From an uncultured Pseudomonadota bacterium (lineage in GTDB: Bacteria > Bdellovibrionota_B > Oligoflexia > Oligoflexales > Bog-1112): 17,202 bases of DNA. The DNA lies in NCBI GenBank assembly GCA_937896265.1, contig CALBMD010000057.1, positions 1-17,202 of the forward strand, written 5' to 3'. Positions 8,390-14,881 of this stretch are shown here, one piece after another. A program made the translations under genes and the position numbers. The notes under the pieces are model-generated. The model made no database searches. It was not told where the DNA came from and saw only the letters and a list, made by a program, of their open reading frames with translations. The stretch's first letter is position 1. Each line of letters begins with the position of its first letter.

Positions 8390-9030
8390 TAATCTCCCCG
8401 ATAGAGTATAGCAAGAATTTGATCTAGCGCTTGGAATAGCTCCCCGCTTTGATATTGCTTTTTAATCTTAAGATTGGTTTCAAGTAGATCTTTTGAGATC
8501 TTGAACCAACCAAAATCCTCAGCTAAATACTGATCGAGTGTTTCTCCAGCTAATTCTCGAGCTATGGGTGTAAGAGTTTCAGTTAAATTGATCAATCCTT
8601 GCAATCGCTGCTTTTTCCCTATAAGTTCACATCCGCTAATGAGGTGTGCAAAAAGATCTACTTCATCAACTGCCTGTCCGGAAGCTGTGTGGCTTGCATA
8701 TATGCTGAGTAGCGTTCGGTCTATTTCACGATCTCTCAATTTCCCCTTTGTCATCTTGATAGCTGCTAAAGAGGAAAAACCCTTGTAAACTGCGTTTCTA
8801 TCGTTGAAAACATTCTTCAGCTTCTCTTTCTCACGTTCTATTGCCAAATTGCTCGTCAGTCTCTCATCGTAACTATAAAGGTCATTTAGGGTTTCGCCAA
8901 TCAAACGCGCCCTCATAATTGCAAGAATATGAGGATTTACCCCAATCACATCTTCTGGATGTGTTTGGACCTCTAATGTTGAAGCAACTTTGTTTTTCGA
9001 AGGATCTAGAAACCTCAATGTTTTTTTCAT
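8389..9030 (-). CDS. Uncharacterised protein encoded between hsdR and hsdS
   Basis: A 213-residue protein I cannot assign to a family. It looks wholly helical and charged (for example SNLAIEREKEKLKNVF, 60-75), with no signal peptide, membrane segment, nuclease motif or nucleotide-binding loop that I can see. The gene is locked into the restriction operon: its ATG overlaps the hsdR stop (ATGA) and its stop overlaps the hsdS start (TAATG). AAAGGA lies at the right distance before the ATG. Such overlaps imply translational coupling and production together with the Hsd subunits. A role in assembly, regulation or phage sensing by the type I complex is only an inference from position. It could also be a passenger gene. 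Confidence 0.8.
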   Translation of the reverse strand: MKKTLRFLDPSKNKVASTLEVQTHPEDVIGVNPHILAIMRARLIGETLNDLYSYDERLTSNLAIEREKEKLKNVFNDRNAVYKGFSSLAAIKMTKGKLRDREIDRTLLSIYASHTASGQAVDEVDLFAHLISGCELIGKKQRLQGLINLTETLTPIARELAGETLDQYLAEDFGWFKISKDLLETNLKIKKQYQSGELFQALDQILAILYRGD

Positions 9031-11498
9031 GCCGCAATCCTTTCGTCATACAGTACGGCTTGAAAGTCGTTGATTAGTTTAAGCAATGCATCGGCACCAC
9101 CCACAATCTTTTGTATGTCACCGATCGCTCCGTATTTTTTAATACCTGGGGTTTGCCATAACTCTTTGGAAACCAAAAAAGGTTTAAAATCGCTATCTCG
9201 ATAAACGTCGATAAGATCATCAACTAACGGCTTTGCTGAGTCAGGCAGACCGTTGTAAAAACGGTGATTAAGAGATCGGCTTTTAGCTATCCTCTCCTCT
9301 TTCGTCATATAGTCATTGCCGAAGATTAAACTCGAAATAACATCTAGAGTATCTACGTCACGCATCCCATATTTGGCGAAAAATACCTGATGCAAAGCAT
9401 CTAAATTTAAGCCAAGGTCAAAAGCCTTTTCTTCAATGAACTCCCGGCGGTTTTTATTATCTAGCCAGATGACATTTAGATCTCGCAATTGACTAAAATG
9501 CTGTTTTAGTACCTCAGATTGAAAGAGAACGAATTTTTCTGGGGTTAGCGGTTTTCCATCCGGCCCAGTGAACGAAACGCTCTCTGCGACCATTTTAACG
9601 CCACCACGGAGAAATTCCTCGCTCATCCGATAACGTATTTGGCCTTCTTCTTCGGGTGGTTCTTCGTAAACTCCGATACTTGGGACTTCTGTGTCAATAT
9701 CGTCGGAATTTTCCTCATTGCCATTTGAGCTACGGGTCTCAGTTTCTATGTCGATTGACCCTTCGTCAATGATTGCGGTCGGTACATCATCCCATTCAGG
9801 ATCGTTAAAAAGCTGAGTAGAAAAATTGGCATACTCGAGAATGAAAAACCCCAGCTTTTCTTTATGCTTATCAAAATGCTCGTAGGTTCTAGTTCCACGA
9901 CCAATTATTTGCTTAAACTCAACCATGGAGCCAATATTGCGGAAAATAACAATATTTTTTACTGTTTTAACATCAATCCCAGTTGTCAGAAGTTTCGAGG
10001 TCGTCACGACAATCGGTTCATTGGATTCCAGATCGGAGAACTTTTCTAGGAAAGCATACTTACCGTTAGCATCCTTATCGTTACCTGTGATGCGGATTGC
10101 GTAAATCTTGTTGTATTCGATTTTGTATCGCTCTTTATACTTGGCAAAAGCCTCATTAACGTACTTCGCCATATCGAGGGCATGCTGCTGATCCACGCAG
10201 AAGACTATAGTTTTTCCTAATGGATCTGTCGAAAAAAGATGTTTGAGCAAATGATAAGCGAAGGCACGAGTCCGTTCTGGAATGCTCAACTGACGTTCGA
10301 AGTCGGGTGTCATATAATCTTTAACTTCGAGCGCCCGGCCTTGAACATCACGAATATCTTGGTGGTCGGGGCGGTAACCTAGCGCATCAATATTGGAAGT
10401 AACTTTTTTGATAATATAAGGACTTAAATACCCGTCAGCAATTCCATCTTTTAGAGAATAGTTGATGACTGGTAGACCGAAGTATTTATAGGTGTCGTTG
10501 GTCTCTTCACGCTTTGGTGTAGCAGTAAGACCGACTTGTATCGCCGATTTGAAATATTTCAATAAGCGAAACCAAGACCCAGCGGCATTCACGCCTCCAC
10601 GATGTGCTTCATCAATTACAATCAAATCAAAAAAGTCCGGAGGGAACTCTTTATAGCGATCTGGTTTCGTAAGTCTTTGGCCTTCGTCATCTTCACCGAC
10701 AAGAGTTTGATAGATGCCAAAATATAAGTGGCGACTCAAGGGAAATTTCAAATCTTTAGGAGAAAGCCGATAGCAGGCATCCCTATCCATTGCATTATTA
10801 AAGTCATTAAAGGCCTGGTCAGCTAAAAGGTTCCGATCCACTATAAAAAGAATGCGCTTCGCGACCTGTGAGTGAAACAGCTTGTAAACAAGCTGCATCG
10901 AGACGTACGTCTTTCCAGTTCCCGTGGCTTGTGCTATGAGCACTCGCTTTTTGCCAGACAGAATTGCTTCTATTGCCGAACGAACCGCCTTTTCCTGGTA
11001 GTACCTTGGCCGGCGCCTCTGCCCAATTTGGGATTCGTCATAAAATTCCTTGGTAATAGCAGCTTCTTTGACAGGGGATGACTCTATACCGCTATATTTT
11101 AGGTACATCGCCCAAAGTTCCTCTGGTCGATGAAACTCTGATACTGTCAGCTGGGTCCCAGCTTTAAGATCAAAAAACTCAATTTGATGGCCATTGGATG
11201 CATATACAAACCAAAGACCTAGCTTCTGGGCATATTCCTTCGCTTGTGCGGCACCTTCCAGGCGATGCTTGTCTTCATCCTTGGCTTCAATGACGGCGAT
11301 GGCGACAGATGGCTTATACCGGAGGAGATAGTCGGCATAAATTGGGCGCGAACGCTTGGCGGATTTTCCGTCCCATTGGATGCGGCCAGCAGTAATGGCA
11401 TATTCCATATCTACCTGCCAATCATGCTCTAGCCATCCAGCTTGTTTTAGCTTGGGATGAATCAACCTAAACTTGGTATTTTCCTCTTTTCGCGCCAT
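9027..11498 (-). CDS. hsdR: Type I restriction enzyme subunit R (EcoEI-like)
   Basis: An 823-residue HsdR, the ATP-driven DNA translocase and nuclease of the type I complex. A PD-(D/E)XK nuclease lies at the N-terminus (D56, then E71-A-K73 in AVIEAKDEDK). Superfamily 2 helicase motifs follow: ATGTGKT (191-197), DEAH (296-299), TAT of LTATPK (325-327), and motif VI-like QIIGRGTRT further on. The C-terminal 200 residues fit the EcoEI-type R C-terminal domain, and the length agrees with that class rather than with the longer EcoR124/EcoKI R subunits. The ATG at 11498 starts 6 bases after the stop of the small upstream gene, with AAAGGA inside the end of that gene. All catalytic residues are present, so restriction should be active. 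Confidence 0.94.
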   Translation of the reverse strand: MARKEENTKFRLIHPKLKQAGWLEHDWQVDMEYAITAGRIQWDGKSAKRSRPIYADYLLRYKPSVAIAVIEAKDEDKHRLEGAAQAKEYAQKLGLWFVYASNGHQIEFFDLKAGTQLTVSEFHRPEELWAMYLKYSGIESSPVKEAAITKEFYDESQIGQRRRPRYYQEKAVRSAIEAILSGKKRVLIAQATGTGKTYVSMQLVYKLFHSQVAKRILFIVDRNLLADQAFNDFNNAMDRDACYRLSPKDLKFPLSRHLYFGIYQTLVGEDDEGQRLTKPDRYKEFPPDFFDLIVIDEAHRGGVNAAGSWFRLLKYFKSAIQVGLTATPKREETNDTYKYFGLPVINYSLKDGIADGYLSPYIIKKVTSNIDALGYRPDHQDIRDVQGRALEVKDYMTPDFERQLSIPERTRAFAYHLLKHLFSTDPLGKTIVFCVDQQHALDMAKYVNEAFAKYKERYKIEYNKIYAIRITGNDKDANGKYAFLEKFSDLESNEPIVVTTSKLLTTGIDVKTVKNIVIFRNIGSMVEFKQIIGRGTRTYEHFDKHKEKLGFFILEYANFSTQLFNDPEWDDVPTAIIDEGSIDIETETRSSNGNEENSDDIDTEVPSIGVYEEPPEEEGQIRYRMSEEFLRGGVKMVAESVSFTGPDGKPLTPEKFVLFQSEVLKQHFSQLRDLNVIWLDNKNRREFIEEKAFDLGLNLDALHQVFFAKYGMRDVDTLDVISSLIFGNDYMTKEERIAKSRSLNHRFYNGLPDSAKPLVDDLIDVYRDSDFKPFLVSKELWQTPGIKKYGAIGDIQKIVGGADALLKLINDFQAVLYDERIAA

Positions 11499-11504
11499 CT
11501 GTGG

Positions 11505-11729
11505 TTAGTCCTTTCGTGACGTCGACTTTTTCAAAAGGGGTAAGCCCAACATTAAAGCCTCGTATACGACATCGTTCTTCATCCACTTTTTTTCATTTGG
11601 CTTATTTTTTCGATTCAAAGCATCGCGAACATCCTCAAGCAGAGCTTGTAAATTATCCTTTTGCTCTGCGGTTAGCCGAACGGCGAACATTGGATATTCC
11701 GAAGGTAATTTTTTGAAGCGATCACTCAT
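11505..11729 (-). CDS. Small ribbon-helix-helix-like protein leading the hsd operon
   Basis: I choose the ATG at 11729 (74 residues). An upstream-extended frame to 11813 would start in the promoter region with an unlikely sequence. The segment MFAVRLTAEQKDNLQALLED followed by WMKNDVVYEALMLGLPLL has the strand-helix-helix layout of MetJ/Arc/CopG-type DNA-binding proteins, though I cannot name the subfamily. The gene ends 6 bases before hsdR, so it is the first gene of the restriction operon. Several short inverted repeats lie just upstream and would be natural operators. A role as timing regulator of the restriction genes, like the C-proteins of type II systems, is an inference. It could instead be an antitoxin-like orphan. 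Confidence 0.6.
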   Translation of the reverse strand: MSDRFKKLPSEYPMFAVRLTAEQKDNLQALLEDVRDALNRKNKPNEKKWMKNDVVYEALMLGLPLLKKSTSRKD

Positions 11730-11751
11730 CCCGATGATGTTACAGAGAAAC

Positions 11752-11828
11752 TTTATTGTAAGCAATAAATTGTTTAACAAAATGTTGTCTAGAAAGGTTG
11801 TTGGCTGGGCCAACCGCTGATTATCAGC
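11752..11828. promoter_or_regulatory. Divergent control region packed with inverted repeats
   Basis: Four perfect inverted repeats lie between the hsd operon (minus) and the DUF2779 gene (plus): TTTATTG-4-CAATAAA (11752-11769), TTGTT-1-AACAA (11770-11780), GTTGGC-3-GCCAAC (11800-11814) and GCTGAT-1-ATCAGC (11816-11828). The palindrome CTAGCTAG follows shortly after. On the minus strand, TTGTTA, 17 bases, AATAAA could be the hsd promoter, overlapping the first two repeats. None has a T-run, so operators are more likely than terminators. Confidence 0.5.
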
Positions 11829-11888
11829 TGCCTAGCTAGAATGTTTCTCGGCGTACCGATGAAATTAGACGGTAACGCGGGAAATCCA

Positions 11889-13881
11889 ATGAACTTTCGA
11901 AGATACCTAACCAAATCACGCTTCAAGTTGACACGGGAATGCCCCACTAAACTATTCTATATGAACAAGACTGATCAATTCGAGGATAAATCGCTTGATG
12001 ACAGCTTTCTAAAAGCATTGGCCGACGGGGGCTTTCAAATAGGCGAGCTGGCAAAACTTTATCATCCCGGCGGAGTAAATATCGAAACTCTTGATCACGA
12101 AAAGGCTTTGGCAGAAACCAATGAGTTACTTTTGAAAGATCAAGTCATCATTTTCGAAGCAGCAATCCGCTATAATAAGCTATTTATTAGGACGGATATC
12201 TTAATCAAGAATGGTAATAGGATCGATCTGATCGAAGTAAAAGCTAAGTCATTCGATTCGACTGAGGAAGATAAGTTTTACGACCGGCGATTTTTGAAAA
12301 AAGGATCTCGAAGGATAGTGAAGAAATGGAAACCATATCTTGAAGATGTAGCTTTCCAAACTTACATAGCGCAAAATGCTCATCCGACCTTTAAGTTTAC
12401 ACCTTACCTCATGATGGCAGACAAATCAAAAACAGCATCGGTTGATGGTTTAAACCAGAGATTTCTCCTCAACAAAGATGAAGCAGGGCGAACGAGGGTC
12501 AAGATTAAAGAAGGAACGAACCTCGAAACAGTCAGTAGTAAAATTTTATGCAAAATTGATGTTCGAGAAGAAGTTGACCTTATTCTATGTGGTGAAGATG
12601 GTCAAAGTTTAAGCCTGTTTGCATTAGAAGTGCAGGGGTATGCCGACTCTTATGAAACGGATGCCAAGATCGAACCCAAAATCGGTAATCAATGCAAAAA
12701 ATGCCAATTTCGAAGTAACGATATAACAAGGTCAGGATTTCATCAGTGCTGGAAGGAAAAGGCCAAGCTAAAGGATCAAGAACTGGTTGGTCCTTTTGTT
12801 TTTGAGGTATGGAACTTTCGTAAAGCCCAAGAACAAATCGAATCTGGCATCTTTTTAATGAAGGATCTCGCTCCAGAGGTTATCAATCTCAAAACAGGTG
12901 ATGAACCTGGGCTTTCAAGTTCAGAGCGACAATGGAAACAAGTGGAGCTATCCGCCAAAGGTATCAAAGATCCTTATGTCGATAAGACAGGTCTTGTGTC
13001 AGAGATGGCATCATGGAATTTTCCTCTGCATTTTATAGATTTTGAAACGACAATGGTTGCGATTCCATTTAACAAGAACCGTCGTCCCTATGAGCAAATG
13101 GTGTTCCAATTTTCTCATCATCAAATTGAAAAAGATGGGACGATTTCTCATAAAGGCCAATACCTCAGTAGAGAAGTCGGCATTTTCCCAAATTTTGATT
13201 TCATTCGAGCGCTTAAGAAGAGATCAATGGCGATTCCGGTACAATTTTTCGTTATTCGACGCATGAAAATACTGTCCTTTGTCAAATATATGGCCAACTC
13301 GAAAAGTCTTCTGAACCGGATAGAAGTGAATTAATGGAATGGATTAAAACCATCACTACCTCTAACGATGAGAACCGAGGCGATTGGGTTGGGGAACGCA
13401 CAATGGTTGATTTGTGCCAAACGTAAAAAGGTACTACTATCATCCGCTGACAAACGGTAGTAATAGTATAAAAAAGGTTTTGCCCGCCATTTTAACTAGC
13501 TCAGATTATATTAAATCTCACTACTCAAAACCTGCTTACGGACAAAAAGGCGATATTACGAGCTTAAATTATGATAATTGGACCTGGGTCCACTTCGGCT
13601 CTAATGGGCAAGTGCTAGACCCTTATAAGCTATTGCCGACGATATTCGAAGAAATTGACGTTGAAAAATTGGATCTTTTGATGGGATCTGATGAGTTGGC
13701 AGATGGCGGAGCTGCGATGATGGCTTATGCCAAAATGCAGTTTTCCGAAATGTCGGAGCAGGAACGTGAGGCTATTGCCGCCGCATTATTGAAATACTGC
13801 GAGCTTGACACCTTTGCAATGGTCCTGTTGTATTTGCACTTTAAGGAAATAACTGACCAGCCCGCTAAAAAGGCAGCTTAA
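11889..13881 (+). pseudogene. DUF2779 nuclease/exonuclease gene broken by two frameshifts
   Basis: I place the start at the ATG at 11889 because the protein then begins MNFRRYLTKSRFKLTRECPTKLFY, the usual opening of DUF2779 proteins. Numbered from there, the N-terminal half has PD-(D/E)XK nuclease residues D103 and E116-V-K118. Cysteines C18, C269, C272 and C287 are spaced as in the Fe-S cluster of Cas4/AddB nucleases. The C-terminal half is a DEDD exonuclease-like domain beginning HFIDFETT (D384, E386) and ending CELDTFAM. The frame shifts near 13215-13219, passes through NGDSGTIFRYSTHENTVL to a TAA at 13424, and resumes at VKRYYYHPLTNG to 13881. One missing base at each point explains both. 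Intact it would be about 660 residues. The N-terminal nuclease half could still be made (to 13334). A sequencing error is the main alternative. Confidence 0.8.
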
Positions 13882-13910
13882 GTTTCAGTTGCCGCCTGGA
13901 GAGGTAAACA

Positions 13911-13985
13911 ATGGGTGAACACCACTTTTGTAATATCTTACATGACAATACTATCTACCTGCATGGCCAAATACGATTAAGTTGA
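13911..13985 (+). other. Very short ORF with a strong ribosome binding site
   Basis: GGAGAGG (13898-13904), six bases, then ATG opens 24 codons (MGEHHFCNILHDNTIYLHGQ...) to a TGA. The spacing and strength of the site are better than for several real genes here. It follows the DUF2779 stop by 29 bases. It may be the start of a lost downstream gene of that operon, or a real small peptide. I recognise no homologue. Confidence 0.25.
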
Positions 13986-14235
13986 TGATTGATTTTGCTT
14001 CAGCCAGTTTCCTAAAAATATTCTAGGCTGAACTGAGCTTTGCATCACATTGAAATGTTCTGCGCTAGGTAGACGCAACTAACTGAAATTATTTGTGATG
14101 AGTAAACTCGGTCATCACAGCAAACATCATAGATTATCACCACTGGCGTTAATTCATGTGATTTCACGTGATATCGTAAACGATCTGAAAAAATCTTCTT
14201 CTATAACTTGTTGTTTTTATTGATTCACTAGATTT
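13986..14235. other. Non-coding stretch with recurrent GTGAT/ATCAC words
   Basis: No convincing gene on either strand. The pentamer GTGAT or its complement occurs six times between 14044 and 14172. Two of these form a perfect 7-bp inverted repeat, TGTGATG (14094-14100) and CATCACA (14113-14119), with 12 bases between. ATCGT-2-ACGAT lies at 14073-14084 plus 100 (14173-14184). The stretch adjoins the 3' end of tRNA-Asp. Confidence 0.4.
14153..14172 (+). repeat. Tandem 10-bp direct repeat
   Basis: TTCATGTGAT (14153-14162) is followed immediately by TTCACGTGAT (14163-14172), one mismatch. It lies about 90 bases from the 3' end of tRNA-Asp, within the GTGAT-rich non-coding stretch. It resembles protein-binding repeats, but I cannot say for which protein. 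Confidence 0.6.
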
Positions 14236-14258
14236 GAAAAATAACTCAAAAATGAGTT
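14236..14258 (-). terminator. Rho-independent terminator after tRNA-Asp
   Basis: On the minus strand AACTCA, loop TTTT, TGAGTT (14258-14243) is followed by ATTTTTC. The stem is short (6 bp) but perfect, and it begins seven bases after the CCA end of the tRNA, where the end of that transcript is expected. Confidence 0.65.
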
Positions 14259-14264
14259 GGAAGG

Positions 14265-14341
14265 TGGCGGGAGAGACGGGACTTGAACCCGCGGCCTCCG
14301 GCGTGACAAGCCGGCGTTATAACCAACTTAACTACTCCCCC
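14265..14341 (-). tRNA. tRNA-Asp (anticodon GTC)
   Basis: A full cloverleaf can be drawn by hand. The acceptor stem is GGGGGAG paired with CTCTCCC (one G-U pair), with T8 A9 and a D arm GTTA/TAAC enclosing AGTTGGTTA. The anticodon arm CCGGC-TTGTCAC-GCCGG gives GTC, the T arm is GCGGG-TTCAAGT-CCCGT, and the discriminator is G73, as usual for Asp. The 3' CCA is encoded. Length is 77 bases with CCA. The 3' end points toward the restriction and DUF2779 block. Confidence 0.96.
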
Positions 14342-14355
14342 GCAAGAACTAGATT

Positions 14356-14383
14356 TTTATAACAGAAACGGTTGCTCTGTCAA
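14356..14383 (-). promoter_or_regulatory. Promoter of tRNA-Asp
   Basis: On the minus strand a perfect -35 TTGACA (14383-14378), 16 bases, and -10 TATAAA (14361-14356) lie 15 bases before the mature tRNA 5' end. It sits between the rplX stop and the tRNA, so the tRNA can be made independently of rplX. Confidence 0.75.
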
Positions 14384-14392
14384 ACAAATAAA

Positions 14393-14719
14393 CTATAAAC
14401 TTTGACCAGATTTTTTGGCAAAACGAGCTTTCTTGCCGTCAGTAATCTTGTAACCAATACGTGTTGGCTTCTTAGTCTTTGGGTCAACTAGAGCAACATT
14501 GCTAATATGAACAGCTGCTGGCTTTTCAATCAAACCACCAGTTGGATTCAATTCGTTTGGCTTTTGGCTTTTCTTAACTAAGTTGCAACCGGCAACAAAA
14601 ACTCGGCCACTTTTTGTATCAATGCGATCAATCGCACCTTTTTGCCCTTTTGAGCGACCAGCAATAACTACTACCTGATCCCCTTTGCGTAACTTAGTCT
14701 TGAATGAGTGCTTATCCAT
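14393..14719 (-). CDS. rplX: 50S ribosomal protein L24, stand-alone gene
   Basis: L24 is an assembly-initiating protein that binds the 5' domain of 23S rRNA. I start at the ATG at 14719 (108 residues); an extended frame from a TTG at 14752 adds an atypical leader. The KOW motif is LRKGDQVVVIAGRSKGQKG (residues 10-28). The end KPTRIGYKITDGKKARFAKKSG has the alphaproteobacterial pattern. Nothing looks damaged. What is odd is the setting. L24 normally lies between rplN and rplE in the large ribosomal-protein operon, but here its neighbours are tRNA-Asp downstream and a divergent dsbD. It has its own promoter, and no conventional ribosome binding site stands out. It could be the only, relocated copy or a second paralogue. 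Confidence 0.92.
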   Translation of the reverse strand: MDKHSFKTKLRKGDQVVVIAGRSKGQKGAIDRIDTKSGRVFVAGCNLVKKSQKPNELNPTGGLIEKPAAVHISNVALVDPKTKKPTRIGYKITDGKKARFAKKSGQSL

Positions 14720-14770
14720 TAGCTTAAATCTCAATGAAATAGGGTGAAGCAAATCTTTATCGTTAAAGAG

Positions 14771-14805
14771 GGGTCATTATGAATAATAGACCCTAGTAGT
14801 GTCAA
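14771..14805 (-). promoter_or_regulatory. rplX promoter overlapped by a dyad
   Basis: On the minus strand, -35 TTGACA (14805-14800), 18 bases, and -10 CATAAT (14781-14776) lie about 60 bases before the rplX ATG. An inverted repeat (14771-14793) covers the -10 box: GGGTC with GACCC outside, ATTAT with ATAAT inside, one unpaired A. It lacks a T-run, so it is more likely an operator or a supercoil-sensitive element than a terminator. Confidence 0.7.
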
Positions 14806-14841
14806 GCCGAAAATATATTCTAGTCAAGATACCGTATTCTA
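14801..14841 (+). repeat. Imperfect direct repeat upstream of dsbD
   Basis: GTCAAG followed by ATTCTA occurs twice in succession: 14801-14806 with 14817-14822, and 14823-14828 with 14836-14841. The inner spacings differ (10 and 7 bases). It lies 40-80 bases before the dsbD start and could be a regulator site or chance. Confidence 0.35.
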
Positions 14842-14881
14842 ATTTATATTTTTAAGAGCCTTGACCAACAGTGGGGGTTTG

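Noticed and set aside
11505..11813. Longer version of the RHH-like gene starting at 11813
   Set aside because: The extra 28 residues would be translated from the promoter and palindrome region. The ATG at 11729 starts right before the conserved-looking part.
13205..13430. Programmed ribosomal frameshifting in the DUF2779 gene
   Set aside because: Both breaks are explained by one missing base, but neither site has a heptamer slippery sequence, and two such events in one gene are unlikely. Gene decay or read error is simpler.
14094..14119. CRP-type binding site (TGTGA...TCACA)
   Set aside because: The half sites are 16 bases apart instead of 6, so this is only an inverted repeat.
14343..14380. 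Terminator between rplX and tRNA-Asp (ACAGA...TCTGT)
   Set aside because: The stem is only 5 bp with a 9-base loop and no T-run. The same bases are better explained as the tRNA promoter.
14861..14881. TTG start for dsbD
   Set aside because: The ATG at 14882 has a GGGGG site and gives a normal signal peptide. The TTG adds seven polar residues before it.
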